A DNA stretch of 64,000 nt from Spirosoma validum (GCF_014699035.1 NZ_JACXAA010000002.1:620001-684000), one strand, 5' to 3'; numbered from the stretch's first letter, positions 35,006-45,137 are shown. Notes: generated by a model not told the origin, from the sequence alone. Made by a program: numbers and translations.

Positions 35006-36295
35006 TTACGCCGTCCACTTCGTGCGCATTGGACGACTTAGCAGTCGGTTGGCATCGGCATCGTTTTCGAATTTTTCTTTTTTGGGATTCCAGTGGAGCG
35101 GGCGGCCGAGTTGATAGGCAATATTGCCCAAGGTGCAGACAGAAGCGGTACGATGTCCGACTTCGACATCGCAGATGGGATTCTTGCGGCTTCGGATGGC
35201 GTCCAGAAAGTCTTTGTAATGATTATCACTGAAGTAAACCGGCCGGCCGTTGCCGCGTTTCTCGGACTCGCCAATGACCTTGTCTTTTAACGTAACGGGC
35301 GTCGTTGTCAAGTTACCCCGACCCACTTTGACTTCGCCTTCGGTGCCAATAAACTGGCAGAATTGTGGTCCATCAACGGGCGTATGATGCATTTCAACAC
35401 CATTGGCGTAGCGATAAACCAAACCTTTACCATCCTTACCTGGTACTAATTCCGTGGGACCGGAATTGTCCATATCCAGGCCCCACTGAGCAATGTCGAA
35501 CATGTGGGCACCCCAATCGGTCATACCACCTCCGCCGAAATCGCGGATGTCGCGCCATTTGCCCCAGAACGTAGCGCCTAAGGCCGGGTCTAGCACATTA
35601 TTGTATGGACGTTCAATGGTATTGGGACCAAGCCAGGCATCCCAGTTCAGACCGGCAGGAATGGGTTCAGCCGTTAGATCGAAATCGCGTGGGGGGCCGC
35701 CAACGTTAACGTTAATCGTTTTTACTTGTCCGATGTATCCGTTACGTACCAGTTCGACAGCCTGACGAAATTCTTTCCAGGAGCGCTGCATGTTACCCGT
35801 TTGAAAGACCCGCTTATATTTTCGGGTAGCATTCACCATATCTCGCCCTTCTTGGATCGTGAGTGATAGCGGCTTTTCACAATAAATATCTTTTCCGGCT
35901 TTGGCAGCGGCTATAGCAATCGGACTGTGCCAGTGATCGGGCGTAGCAATCACTACCGCATCAACGTCTTTGTTGTTGAGCAGCGTTCTATAATCGTCAT
36001 ACTGCTGACAGCCGTTATAAGAGCCCTTATCCGCTTTGTCGGCGTAAAATTTATTGACTGCTTCGGCAAAAACAGGCATTTTAGGTTGATCAACATCACA
36101 GATCGCCATAACTCGGGCCTCGTTTTTCAGAAACTGATTCCGCAGCCCACCTGCCTGTTTACCCAGGCCAATGAATCCCACTGCAATCTGGTCACTGGGA
36201 GGGAGGAAGCCGCGACCCAATACATGACGGGGAACGATATAGAAAGCCGACAACGTAGCGGCTTGTTTCAGGAATGTCCGGCGATTCGTTGACAT
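35006..36295 (-). CDS. Tat-exported Gfo/Idh/MocA oxidoreductase
   Basis: The 429-residue protein has a twin-arginine signal (STNRRTFLKQAATLSAFYIV), then IAVGFIGLGKQAGGLRNQFL with the Rossmann glycine loop, and AVVIATPDHWHSPIAIAAAK and CEKPLSLTI, the EKP motif of this family. The C-terminal domain includes GMTDWGAHMFDIAQWG. Such secreted NAD(P)-dependent oxidoreductases act on sugars in Bacteroidota and are thought to be folded before export. Substrate is unknown. The ATG at 36295 starts directly at the Tat motif; the ATG at 36310 is also possible. A terminator separates it from the SusD gene. Confidence 0.86.
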   Translation of the reverse strand: MSTNRRTFLKQAATLSAFYIVPRHVLGRGFLPPSDQIAVGFIGLGKQAGGLRNQFLKNEARVMAICDVDQPKMPVFAEAVNKFYADKADKGSYNGCQQYDDYRTLLNNKDVDAVVIATPDHWHSPIAIAAAKAGKDIYCEKPLSLTIQEGRDMVNATRKYKRVFQTGNMQRSWKEFRQAVELVRNGYIGQVKTINVNVGGPPRDFDLTAEPIPAGLNWDAWLGPNTIERPYNNVLDPALGATFWGKWRDIRDFGGGGMTDWGAHMFDIAQWGLDMDNSGPTELVPGKDGKGLVYRYANGVEMHHTPVDGPQFCQFIGTEGEVKVGRGNLTTTPVTLKDKVIGESEKRGNGRPVYFSDNHYKDFLDAIRSRKNPICDVEVGHRTASVCTLGNIAYQLGRPLHWNPKKEKFENDADANRLLSRPMRTKWTA

Positions 36296-36327
36296 AAAAG
36301 AGTCTTCCATGTGTGTAAGCAGTTGAT

Positions 36328-36374
36328 AAAAACAAAAGAGGGTAACGAGCAAGCTTTACTTACTCATTACCCTC
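36328..36374 (-). terminator. Terminator after the SusCD pair
   Basis: On the minus strand GAGGGTAATGAG (36363-36374) pairs with CTCGTTACCCTC (36338-36349), 11 of 12, followed by TTTTGTTTTTATC. It ends the susCD transcript before the oxidoreductase gene. Confidence 0.83.
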
Positions 36375-36440
36375 TCTGCACAACGTGATTATCGCAGCCC
36401 GATCGTGTTTAACTTTTCGAGCAATTGCAACAAACCCGTT

Positions 36441-38177
36441 TTAGTTATAGCCCGGATTCTGCGTTAGCGTTGCAACCCCATCTTTTTTGGTATTAAAGAT
36501 TTCCTGAATCGGAATCGGGAAGTATTCGTGTTTGCCTTTTACGAACGTAACGCCTTTCAGATACGTCCGTTTTAAGGAGACCGATTCGCCTGCGTAATAG
36601 GTGTTGAGAACCTGATCAGCAATACCCCAGCGAACAAGATCGAACCGGCGATGTCCTTCCATACCCAATTCCAGACGTTCCTCAAACTGTACGGCCTTGC
36701 GTGCCATGTCTTTATCAGTCCAAGAAGCGGTGTATTCTTTAATTACGTAGTTGGCTGCATTGGTTCCGTCGGAATTTTTAACAAACCCATCGGGATTCGC
36801 TGCCCGTTTGCGAATCTGATTGACATACCCGCGGGCTTTGTTCAGATCACCAATTTCAACCTCAATTTCTGCCAGCCAAAGTAATACGTGATCGTAGCGA
36901 ATCATGCGGTAATTGTTAGCATTCAGCCGATTGTTACCTGCAAAGGTATTCGTACCTACGTCCGATTTATACATGACGTGCTTTTTGGGTGAATAGGGTC
37001 CGCCATATGCCTGATCACGCACATAAGGCTTGCCCGTATGAACCCCCCAATCCAGGAAGGGAATGCCCCGGCGGCCAACTGTCCAGTCTAAACGGGGGTC
37101 AAGTGTTCCACCGTAGGGCGTAAATGCCGCCGTTGCTTCAAGTCCCTGATCGCTGGTTACGTCCGTTGCGTTGAACGTATCGATGAGGGGCAGACCATTC
37201 GCATCTGTTTTGAATGCATTGACCAGGTTCTGCGAGGGCTGGAAGAATCCGCAGCAAGTCGTTACGCCACCGCCACCGTATGGATAGTTCAGCGTTGAGC
37301 CGATGTTGCCATTTTCACCACCGGATGCCCCGTCGTTGACTGAGTACTGGACTTCAAAAATAGACTCGGCATTGTTGTTGGTTACGGCCCTGAAGTTATC
37401 GTTGTACCTATCCACCAGTCTGTACTGACCACTGGCTACAATAGCTTCGAGCAGGGGTTTGGCAGCAGCGTGATTCTTCTGAAATAAATAGGCTTTAGCT
37501 AACTCGGCCGCGGCTGCCCATTTAGTAGGGCGACCAACCTGCGATTGTTTGGCCGGAAGTACGTCGTAAGCCGCTTTTAGATCGGCAACAATGTTCGGCC
37601 AGATGTCTGTCGTGTTGGGGATCTTCGTGCTTTCGAAATCGACCGGATTATAGGTTTTCTCATCAATGTAGGGAACCATGTTGAACATTTTCTTGAGTTC
37701 AAAATGGTAATGACCGCGCAGAAAACGTACTTCAGCCGTGACCTGTGCCTTCTCCGCATCGCTCATGTCTTTGGCTAAAGCCATAGTCTGTAATACGTCG
37801 TTAGACCGAGCGATACCGTCATACATACCCCGCCATTTGCCCCGGAAATAGATATTGTCGGACTGAATATTCCCCTGCTCAATCAGCGAAATATTTGGCT
37901 GGTCACCGGCAATGGTGCCTTTGTAGGCATCATCGGACGCTACGCTGCCATATACCCAGTTATCGGCACCAACATTGTAGGAGCGGTAAGCGCCTTCGGG
38001 TGTTGCCCAGCCATCCAGGAGCGAATAAGCGCCGATGAGGAGTGCATTGACACCGGCTTTATTTTGCAGGGGGGCGATGAGCAGCGCGGCTTTCGGCTGC
38101 ACATCCAGAAATTTGTCAGAACAGGACGTCGCCACTGCCAGACAAACAGTTGTTATAAAAATGGTTGTTTTTTTCAT
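36441..38177 (-). CDS. SusD/RagB-family nutrient-binding lipoprotein
   Basis: The 578-residue outer-membrane lipoprotein has the SusD signature start: MKKTTIFITTVCLAVATSCS with the lipidated Cys19, then DKFLDVQPK. SusD proteins form the lid on the SusC barrel and bind glycan or peptide ligand. Visible family features are the helical TPR-like core (AKAYLFQKNHAAAKPLLEAI), YRLVDRYNDNF, SIFEVQYSVND and the C-terminal RKAVQFEERLELGMEGHRRF, then DLVRWG. It lies just downstream of its SusC partner; the ligand is not evident because there are no glycoside hydrolases in the locus. Confidence 0.92.
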   Translation of the reverse strand: MKKTTIFITTVCLAVATSCSDKFLDVQPKAALLIAPLQNKAGVNALLIGAYSLLDGWATPEGAYRSYNVGADNWVYGSVASDDAYKGTIAGDQPNISLIEQGNIQSDNIYFRGKWRGMYDGIARSNDVLQTMALAKDMSDAEKAQVTAEVRFLRGHYHFELKKMFNMVPYIDEKTYNPVDFESTKIPNTTDIWPNIVADLKAAYDVLPAKQSQVGRPTKWAAAAELAKAYLFQKNHAAAKPLLEAIVASGQYRLVDRYNDNFRAVTNNNAESIFEVQYSVNDGASGGENGNIGSTLNYPYGGGGVTTCCGFFQPSQNLVNAFKTDANGLPLIDTFNATDVTSDQGLEATAAFTPYGGTLDPRLDWTVGRRGIPFLDWGVHTGKPYVRDQAYGGPYSPKKHVMYKSDVGTNTFAGNNRLNANNYRMIRYDHVLLWLAEIEVEIGDLNKARGYVNQIRKRAANPDGFVKNSDGTNAANYVIKEYTASWTDKDMARKAVQFEERLELGMEGHRRFDLVRWGIADQVLNTYYAGESVSLKRTYLKGVTFVKGKHEYFPIPIQEIFNTKKDGVATLTQNPGYN

Positions 38178-38187
38178 GGATCAGATA

Positions 38188-38237
38188 AAACCTATAAGCC
38201 GGACCGCCGAAGCGGTTTCAAAAAACCTTATAGGTTT
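38188..38237. repeat. CCTTATAGGTTT palindrome between susC and susD
   Basis: AAACCTATAAG (38188-38198) pairs with CTTATAGGTTT (38227-38237); an inner CCGCC/GCGG hairpin lies between them. The same arm sequence recurs at 49634-49666. It lies in the 63-base gap between the SusC stop and the SusD start, so it could tune the ratio of the two proteins. Confidence 0.72.
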
Positions 38238-38240
38238 AAG

Positions 38241-41200
38241 TTAAAATGACAGATTCAGACCTACTAATATCGTTTTAGCTACTGGATACGAACCGCCGTC
38301 TACGCCAATCTGACGGTCGTTACCCGCCGTGTATGCCCGCAGGTTTACTTCGGGGTCCATGCCTGAGTATTTTGTGATTGTAAACAGATTCTGGGTTTGA
38401 ACGTAAATCGATGTAGCGCCCATCTTCAATTTTGATAGTAGTGCTTGTGGCAGTTGATACGTTAGCTGAATGTTCTTCATGCGGAAGTATGAGCCACTTT
38501 CGAGGTAATAGGTTGAGGGCTGAATGCTAACCTGATCAGCTGATTTGAGCTGGGGCAGAATGGCATCGGTTGCACCCGGACGCCACGACTGATACAACAT
38601 GCGTGTACTGCGGTTGCCGCCGAATGTTGGGAAGTCGGTCCAGTATTTGGTGTAATTGAAAATCTGGTTACCCTGAACGCCCTGGCCGAATATCGTTAAC
38701 CCGAAGTTTTTATAATTCAGACTCAGGTTTATCCCGTAGTTAAACTTTGGGTGCGGACTGCCAATGATACTCAGGTCCTGCGAGTTAATAACTCCGTCGC
38801 CATTTATATCACGGAATTTGAACCGACCCGCTACGTTCTCCGGGTTATTCGCTGTACCGGCGGCTTTATCGCCAAACTGTGGTACGTAGGCTTTTGCTTC
38901 TTCGTTAGACTGGAAAATCCCGTCGATGGTATAACCGAAGAACGAAGCCAGCGGATAGTTCTGTTGGGTAACAACGAAGTTCTGAATCCGCTCATCGTTG
39001 ATGCCAAAGTACTGCGTGTTGGGGTCGCCGTTCGTTTTGGTCACTACGTTGCGATACGTACCGAAATTGACACCAAGGTTATAGGTCAAGCCGCTACTAC
39101 CGATTTTGTCGCCGTAATTAATCATCAGATCAACACCCCGGTTGCGCATCGAACCGATATTCTGGAAAGGGACTGTAGCTACACCCTGCGTGAGCGGAGC
39201 CTGTACGGGGAACAGCATGTCGGACGTAGTACGGGTGTACCAGTCGAACCCAACGGTCAGTCGATTTTTGAGCAGGCTGGCGTCCAGACCAATGTTTAGG
39301 CTGGTAGTTGTTTCCCATTTGGCTCTTACGTTACCAAATTGAGTCAATTCATAACCCGATACTGCCGACGTGCGCGTGCCATTGATGTCGTAGAACGACG
39401 TAATGGGGTTGGTACTGTATTGTGTAAAGGAGTTGTAGTTCCCGATTTCCTGGTTACCGGTTTGTCCATAGCCTATCCGAAATTTAAGGTCGTCAACAAC
39501 GGTCAGCGACTTGAAGAAGTTTTCTTTCGAAATACGCCAGCCCGCACTCGCTGCCGGGAATACCGCTGACCGGAACTCTGGAGCAAAACGCGATGAACGG
39601 TCCCGACGGACGGTCAGGTCAAGCAAATATTTGTCGTCCAGAGCATAGTTGATTTTTGCAAACTCAGAGGCCAGCCGCCAGTTCGACGCGCTACCATTAT
39701 TGGTTTGAACACCTGTACCCGAACTGAGATAGCGATTATCCAGGTCATCCACAAAGAAATTCGTACGAGTAGCATCAAATGTCTCGAAGTAGTTTTTAAT
39801 AGACTCTGTACCGGCAATTACGTTGAAGCGGTGCCGATCTCCGAGCGACATATTATACGTCAGCGTGTTATACCAGGTCCATGTCCAGCCATAGTTGTTG
39901 TTGGTTGCCAGGCTATTGGACCCACGCGCTTCCGACGCTTCGATGTTACGAATCGAGTAGTTCCGGTAGTTATAGATGTTGTAGTCAATCCCAAAGCTGG
40001 TGCGGGCCGTCAGGTTGGGCAGAATGTCGACTTCGGCAAACGCGTTACCAAACAGACGAACCTCGATCTCTTTATTATCCTTGTTTCGGTAGAGGTCAGC
40101 CATGGGATTGAAGGCATTGTCGAGATCGCCCCCGCGTGTACCGGCAAAGTTTCCGGCTACATCATATACCGGAATAATCGGCTGAATCCGGTAAGCGAAG
40201 GAAATCGGGTTGCTCTCGGCGTTATTACCATTGGGCTGACCGATACGTTCGCCGTAGGCTACCTGGAAATTCTGGCCAACGCGAATGCGCTTATTGACGT
40301 TGAATTCTGTATTAGCACGTAGCGAATACCGTTTGTAGCCCGTATACTTCATGATACCATCCTGGTTGAAGTAGTTGAGCGACATGGCATAGCGTCCGTT
40401 TTCACTACCGCCCGAAACCCCTAGCTGGTGGTTTTGAATGGGAGCAGCCTGGAAAATTTCTTCCATCCAGTCGGTGCCTGTTTTATTGGCTTTCGTGATG
40501 AGCAGAAAGTTCGGTGAATTGATATCACTGTTGTATCTAACATACGTACCGTCAGGGTTTTGTGCAACGCGCGGATCACTGGCTGATGCACCACTGGGCA
40601 GAATGTAATCGGGAATTACGGGCGTTGGACCATTGCCAAACTGCGAGTGTACCGGGTTTCCGTTGGTCCCAACAACGCCCGAGTTCTTGCGGGATTCCCA
40701 GATGAGATCGGCGTATTCCTGGGTGTTGAGCATATCCAGCAACTTGCCGTGCCGCTGGGAACCGTAATACGTATCGTACGTAAATTTAGGTTTACCCGCT
40801 TTCCCCTTTTTCGTGGTGATAATGACAACACCATTACCTGCGCGAGATCCATAAATCGATGCAGCGGATGCATCTTTCAGCACTTGCAGGTTCTCAATAT
40901 CGCCCAGATTCAACGTGTTCAAATTCCCTTTCGTTGGTACGCCGTCGATAACGTAAAGGGGCGAGTTATCATTGATGGTACCGAACCCCCGTATACGTAC
41001 CATGACGCCACCGCCTGGTGCGTTTTCATTACCAACCGTTACACCTGCTACCCGACCCTGTAAGGCCTGACCGACGTTTGTAGCCGGAACCGATAGCAAT
41101 TGTTTGGCATCCACAGTTGCCACTGCTCCCGTGATGTCTCGTTTGGCCTGAGAGCCATAACCCGTCACAATTACTTCGCTCAGCGTTTTCACATCTGGAT

Positions 41201-41510
41201 CCAGCGCTACGTCGATAGTAGAACGATTGCCGATAGTAACGTCCTGCGACATGTAGCCAATAGCTGAAATGGTCAATACGTTACGTCCTGATGCAACGTT
41301 CAGCGAAAATTGTCCATTGGCATCCGTAACCATACCGGTTTGCGTACCCTTCACAACAACGTTAGCGCCAGGTAATGCGCTGTTGTCTTTACCGTCTGTA
41401 ATGCGGCCGGTTACTTTACGATCCTGGGCAAATGCCCCTACGCACAATAGCCAACTTAGGAGAAAAAATGGCACTGTACGGTACGCTTGCTGTAAAGCGT
41501 GTTTCATCAT
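38241..41510 (-). CDS. SusC/RagA-family TonB-dependent receptor
   Basis: The 1089-residue outer-membrane transporter has a signal peptide ending near VGAFAQ (residue 29). A CarboxypepD_reg domain (VTGRITDGKDNSALPGANVV) follows. The SusC plug signature is LSEVIVTGYGSQAKRDITGA, then APGGGVMVRIRGFGTINDN, SPLYVIDGVP and DASAASIYGSRAGNGVVIIT. It ends in the beta-barrel motif TILVGLNLSF. SusC-SusD pairs import oligosaccharides or peptides with TonB energy. No sigma/anti-sigma pair or polysaccharide lyase is adjacent, so induction and substrate are unknown. Confidence 0.94.
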   Translation of the reverse strand: MMKHALQQAYRTVPFFLLSWLLCVGAFAQDRKVTGRITDGKDNSALPGANVVVKGTQTGMVTDANGQFSLNVASGRNVLTISAIGYMSQDVTIGNRSTIDVALDPDVKTLSEVIVTGYGSQAKRDITGAVATVDAKQLLSVPATNVGQALQGRVAGVTVGNENAPGGGVMVRIRGFGTINDNSPLYVIDGVPTKGNLNTLNLGDIENLQVLKDASAASIYGSRAGNGVVIITTKKGKAGKPKFTYDTYYGSQRHGKLLDMLNTQEYADLIWESRKNSGVVGTNGNPVHSQFGNGPTPVIPDYILPSGASASDPRVAQNPDGTYVRYNSDINSPNFLLITKANKTGTDWMEEIFQAAPIQNHQLGVSGGSENGRYAMSLNYFNQDGIMKYTGYKRYSLRANTEFNVNKRIRVGQNFQVAYGERIGQPNGNNAESNPISFAYRIQPIIPVYDVAGNFAGTRGGDLDNAFNPMADLYRNKDNKEIEVRLFGNAFAEVDILPNLTARTSFGIDYNIYNYRNYSIRNIEASEARGSNSLATNNNYGWTWTWYNTLTYNMSLGDRHRFNVIAGTESIKNYFETFDATRTNFFVDDLDNRYLSSGTGVQTNNGSASNWRLASEFAKINYALDDKYLLDLTVRRDRSSRFAPEFRSAVFPAASAGWRISKENFFKSLTVVDDLKFRIGYGQTGNQEIGNYNSFTQYSTNPITSFYDINGTRTSAVSGYELTQFGNVRAKWETTTSLNIGLDASLLKNRLTVGFDWYTRTTSDMLFPVQAPLTQGVATVPFQNIGSMRNRGVDLMINYGDKIGSSGLTYNLGVNFGTYRNVVTKTNGDPNTQYFGINDERIQNFVVTQQNYPLASFFGYTIDGIFQSNEEAKAYVPQFGDKAAGTANNPENVAGRFKFRDINGDGVINSQDLSIIGSPHPKFNYGINLSLNYKNFGLTIFGQGVQGNQIFNYTKYWTDFPTFGGNRSTRMLYQSWRPGATDAILPQLKSADQVSIQPSTYYLESGSYFRMKNIQLTYQLPQALLSKLKMGATSIYVQTQNLFTITKYSGMDPEVNLRAYTAGNDRQIGVDGGSYPVAKTILVGLNLSF

Positions 41511-41850
41511 TTGATTATAAAATTAAGTAGAACTTATAGGAAAATAGATAGGTATTAATGCCTAAAGCATAACACAAAAAAAATCTAACTATATTTTTAC
41601 TCAAAATGACAATAAATTAACTGAGTATAATTCCTTGTTTGACAAATAATAAATTGATAATCAATAGTTTAGAATATATATTATCTTATGTAGTTATAGA
41701 CGTATCCAGTTTGATAATTGTGCTTAAATCGATTGAGTTTGTACTATTCAACGAGTAATCGATTTTTTCAAACGTTGTAGTAGGTATTAATGCAAAAATC
41801 CTGGCTTAAACGAGCCAGGATTTGAAAACATTGAAAAAAAGTTTCTTACA
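41511..41850. other. Intergenic region, 340 bp, upstream of susC
   Basis: It is very AT-rich, as expected of a promoter region for the large susCD transcript, but no exact TAnnTTTG element was found on the minus strand. The terminator of the phosphohexomutase gene occupies 41794-41823. Nothing else is recognised. Confidence 0.5.
41790..41823 (-). terminator. Terminator of the phosphohexomutase gene
   Basis: AAATCCTGGCT (41796-41806) and AGCCAGGATTT (41813-41823) form an 11-bp stem. On the minus strand TTGC follows a short T-run after the stem. It lies 28 bases downstream of the gene end. Confidence 0.82.
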
Positions 41851-43608
41851 CTACGTTAACTGTAGCTCATCAATCACACGCTGCACCTTCGCTTTCAGTT
41901 GCGCATACGTATCATCAAAGGCTTCTTTACTCTCGAGCGGTTCGCGTACGCTGACGTAGAATTTGATTTTTGGTTCCGTACCTGAAGGGCGGGCTGATAC
42001 TTTTGTCCCATCTTCTGTAAAGAACTGCAATACGTTCGACGATTCAATTCCCATTTTACCCGCTTCAATCGCAGACGATTTTCCAGATTGGGCATCTAAT
42101 CGGGTGAGCGCTTTATAGTCGTCTACCCGAACGACGGGCGATCCGGCAATTGATTTGGGCGGGTTGGCCCGGAAGTCGGCCATCATCTGCTGAATTTCTT
42201 CGGCCCCCGATTTTCCTTTTTTGGTTAGCGATACCAGCGATTCGTAATAGAACCCGTTCTCCTGATACATAGCCATCAGCATATCGAACAGGCTCTTGCC
42301 CTGATCTTTGGCGTAGGCCGTTAGCTCGGCAATGATGGCGCAGGAAGCAATAGCGTCTTTGTCGCGGACGAAATCGCCGATGAGGTAGCCATAACTTTCT
42401 TCACCACCACCAATAAATTTCTCTTTGCCTTCGAGTTCGCGAATAACTTCGGCGATGTATTTGAAACCAGTCAGGGTATTGTAGCAAGTTACGCCGTAAT
42501 TTTTGCACATCTGGTCGATCAGGTCCGTCGTTACGATGGTTTTCGCTACGAACTCTTTGCCTGTCAGTTTTCCGGCGTCTTTCCAGGCGTTGAGCAGGTA
42601 ATAAATAATCAGGCTGGCCATCTGGTTACCATTCAGCAACTCAAACTCACCGTGGTGATTGCGGGCACCCGCGCCCACGCGGTCAGCATCGGGATCTGTG
42701 GCCATGATCAGGTCAGCGTTTAACTCATTGGCCAGATCAAGAGCCAGTTGCATAGCTGCCCGTTCTTCGGGATTCGGCGATTTTACCGTTGGGAAATTAC
42801 CGTCGGGTGTGGCTTGCTGCTCTACGATGTGCACATTCGTAAAACCCAGCGCGTCGAGTACGCGAGGCACTAACGTAATGCCTGTTCCGTGAATGGGCGT
42901 GTATACGATGTTCAGATCGGCCTGACGTTTTATAACGTCTGGGTTGACCGCGTTCGATTTGAGCCGTTCCACATAAGGCGCATCAATTTCTTCGTCGATC
43001 AGATGAATTTTTTCGGGAACACCCTCAAATTTGATGTCGTCAACGGACGTGATTTTGCTCACCTCGGCGATAATGGCTTTATCGTGTGGGGCTACCACCT
43101 GACCACCATCATTCCAGTATACTTTATAGCCGTTATACTCAGGCGGGTTGTGCGAAGCTGTCACTACGATACCACTCTGGCAACCCAGTTGCCGAATGGC
43201 AAACGAAAGCTCGGGGGTTGGGCGCAGGCTGCTGAACAGATAGACTTTTATGCCGTTGGCCGAAAAAATATCCGCTACCAGACGAGCAAATTCCGGACTC
43301 ATCCGACGGCTATCGTGTGCAATCGCTACGCTAATGTCTTCACCTGGAAAGGCTGCATTGATGTAATTCGACAGACCTTGCGTAGCCGCTCCGACTGTAT
43401 AGCGGTTCATCCGGTTCGAACCAACGCCCAGAATACCACGCAGGCCACCGGTACCAAATTCAAGATCGCGGTAGAAAGAATCGGTTAGTTCGGTAACGTT
43501 GCCCGAGTCGATCAGGTGTTGAATGGATTCTTTGGTAGCGGCATCGTAATTCCCGCCGAGCCATTTGTCAACCCGCTGCTGGGTAGAGGAATCAAGGGCA
43601 GTTGTCAT
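41851..43608 (-). CDS. Phosphoglucomutase/phosphomannomutase
   Basis: This 585-residue alpha-D-phosphohexomutase interconverts hexose 1- and 6-phosphates in the cytoplasm. The phosphoserine loop is TASHNPPEYNGYKVYWNDGG near residues 142-161. The metal loop DPDADRVG is near 306-313, and the sugar loop GGGEESYGYLIG near 394-405; the phosphate-binding segment is SARPSGTEPKIKFY near the C-terminus. It supplies hexose 1-phosphates for envelope polysaccharides or glycogen. Its own terminator lies downstream. Length and the DPDADR motif fit PgcA-like enzymes of Bacteroidota. Confidence 0.92.
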   Translation of the reverse strand: MTTALDSSTQQRVDKWLGGNYDAATKESIQHLIDSGNVTELTDSFYRDLEFGTGGLRGILGVGSNRMNRYTVGAATQGLSNYINAAFPGEDISVAIAHDSRRMSPEFARLVADIFSANGIKVYLFSSLRPTPELSFAIRQLGCQSGIVVTASHNPPEYNGYKVYWNDGGQVVAPHDKAIIAEVSKITSVDDIKFEGVPEKIHLIDEEIDAPYVERLKSNAVNPDVIKRQADLNIVYTPIHGTGITLVPRVLDALGFTNVHIVEQQATPDGNFPTVKSPNPEERAAMQLALDLANELNADLIMATDPDADRVGAGARNHHGEFELLNGNQMASLIIYYLLNAWKDAGKLTGKEFVAKTIVTTDLIDQMCKNYGVTCYNTLTGFKYIAEVIRELEGKEKFIGGGEESYGYLIGDFVRDKDAIASCAIIAELTAYAKDQGKSLFDMLMAMYQENGFYYESLVSLTKKGKSGAEEIQQMMADFRANPPKSIAGSPVVRVDDYKALTRLDAQSGKSSAIEAGKMGIESSNVLQFFTEDGTKVSARPSGTEPKIKFYVSVREPLESKEAFDDTYAQLKAKVQRVIDELQLT

Positions 43609-43986
43609 ATTAGTTTTACTGAACTGTGGTTAGTTATGTGAACGTATTGTTTATAAGCGACAAAGAACATTATTAGTATGAATATGTCAAAAGGTCTTTC
43701 ACGATTTCGATTGTTTAACCTATCTGGCTACGTACCCTACTTGTCTAATCTCCGAAAGGACTTTATAGAAACCCGCTCTTTGCTATCACTGTTTCGAAAC
43801 GGTCATTACTATAAAACAAAAAACGAAACCTAAATACTCGTAAAACGGATTAACAAGCTAATCGCCATTCGTCACGTTAAAAAAGGAAGGTACATTATTA
43901 CGTGAGCCATAAAAAAACCCTGACTGCTGTCGTCAGGGTTTTTAGCGGTATCAATACGTACGTACCAATAGTAACTGATTTCGGAG
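43609..43986. other. Intergenic region, 378 bp
   Basis: It holds the promoter side of the phosphohexomutase gene and the terminator of the epimerase gene (43911-43945). The middle is plain AT-rich sequence with no gene, repeat or RNA recognised. Confidence 0.5.
43911..43945 (-). terminator. Terminator of the SDR epimerase gene
   Basis: AAACCCTGAC (43915-43924) pairs with GTCAGGGTTT (43932-43941). On the minus strand the stem is followed by TTTTATGG, giving an intrinsic terminator. Confidence 0.87.
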
Positions 43987-45048
43987 TTATTTCAGAATAG
44001 GCTCCAGCGCAGCTCGGTTTTCGTTAAGCCAATCGTGAATGTCGGTCACAATTTCGCGGATGCCGAGTTCGGGTTTCCAACCCGTCAATTTCGTTACGTT
44101 CGTGTTGTCGGTAATATAAAGCCGGATATCGGCGGCCCGGTTCTCGGCTACTTGCTTGATTGGAATGGTTTTGCCCGTTATCTCCTGACAGATTTTGGTT
44201 AATTCCTGCAGCGATGCACTACTTTGCATACCACCGCCTGCGTTCAGAATTTCGCCGTTTACGTTATCCAGATTGTGCAACTCCCAGTCGATCAGTCGGT
44301 ATAGATCGGCGATGTGGAGCATATCGCGGGTTTGCTTGCCTGTGCCGCCGTAGCCGATGTAAGCTAGTTGCTGTTCGAAGTAATGCTTGGCGATCCAGAG
44401 CACCATAACTCCCTGATCGACTTTACCCATTTGCCATGGTCCCGTAATAACACCACAGCGATTAATAACGGTTTTCAGGCCGTAAAACTCATTATACTCC
44501 TGAATCAACAACTCAGATGCCAGCTTTGTGGTCCCATAAAGCGATCGTGCTCCATCAAGTGGGAAATTCTCGGCAATACCTTGCGACGATACGCCGGAAA
44601 CGGGCTGATTGTCGGTCAGCACAAAACGCGTATCCGCTTCCTCGAAGTTGAGCGTTTCGATGGTTTTGATGGGATACACACGGCTTGTCGACAGGAAAAT
44701 AAAATTAGCCTTGTGCTTTAACGCGTAATTGAGGCAATTAACGGTTCCGAACAGGTTCGTGTTGATCAGATAGTCGGGCGTACCATCCAGGCCTGCCAAT
44801 ACCGATGGTTCGGCAGAAGCTTCGATAACCGTATCAACGGCGGGCAGTGCATCAAAATCTTCTTTACTACGTATGTCGCCGTGTAAGAACTCAATCCCGG
44901 CTGCTTTGAGCCGCGCCAGGCTCAGTTCAGAACCTCGGCGTTTAAGGTTATCAAGCGCGAAAATCTGATAGTTCGGATAGTTTTGTTTCAGCGAAATAGC
45001 CAGCGATGAGCCAACAAATCCGGCCCCGCCGGTGATGAGTAATTTCAT
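43987..45048 (-). CDS. NAD-dependent epimerase, CDP-paratose 2-epimerase-like
   Basis: The 353-residue extended SDR protein starts MKLLITGGAGFVGSSLA with the NAD-binding glycine loop, has LSTSRVYPIKTIETLNFEEA with the catalytic Ser, SLYGTTKLASELLIQEY with the YxxxK pair, and NRCGVITGPWQMGKVDQGVM. The last segment, together with LAYIGYGGTGKQTRDMLHI, matches the CDP-paratose/tyvelose 2-epimerase branch. Such enzymes make 3,6-dideoxyhexoses for surface polysaccharides. The partner genes for CDP-paratose are not in the window. The ATG at 45048 is used; an upstream in-frame start at 45135 would read through the inverted repeat. Confidence 0.84.
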   Translation of the reverse strand: MKLLITGGAGFVGSSLAISLKQNYPNYQIFALDNLKRRGSELSLARLKAAGIEFLHGDIRSKEDFDALPAVDTVIEASAEPSVLAGLDGTPDYLINTNLFGTVNCLNYALKHKANFIFLSTSRVYPIKTIETLNFEEADTRFVLTDNQPVSGVSSQGIAENFPLDGARSLYGTTKLASELLIQEYNEFYGLKTVINRCGVITGPWQMGKVDQGVMVLWIAKHYFEQQLAYIGYGGTGKQTRDMLHIADLYRLIDWELHNLDNVNGEILNAGGGMQSSASLQELTKICQEITGKTIPIKQVAENRAADIRLYITDNTNVTKLTGWKPELGIREIVTDIHDWLNENRAALEPILK

Positions 45049-45058
45049 ATGGGTAATG

Positions 45059-45136
45059 ATTGACTGGTAGAGTGATAAGATGATTAAATAGCTGACACAC
45101 ATCCTATTCAACCATTCTATCACTCTATCAGTCAAT
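45059..45136. repeat. Long imperfect inverted repeat between epimerase and kup
   Basis: Arms of about 33 bases, 45059-45091 (beginning ATTGACTGGTAGAGTGATAA) and 45104-45136 (ending ATCACTCTATCAGTCAAT), pair over most of their length with a 12-base loop. It ends just before the kup stop codon and belongs to the GAATGAG/AGTGAT-rich family. Confidence 0.8.
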
Positions 45137-45137
45137 A

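Noticed and set aside
39705..40322. Long plus-strand open frame of 205 codons inside the SusC gene
   Set aside because: It is antisense to a strongly conserved receptor gene and has no recognisable protein features. GC-rich SusC coding sequence often leaves such open frames.
42889..43488. Plus-strand open frame of 199 codons inside the phosphohexomutase gene
   Set aside because: It is antisense to conserved catalytic sequence, and its translation shows no domain or signal.
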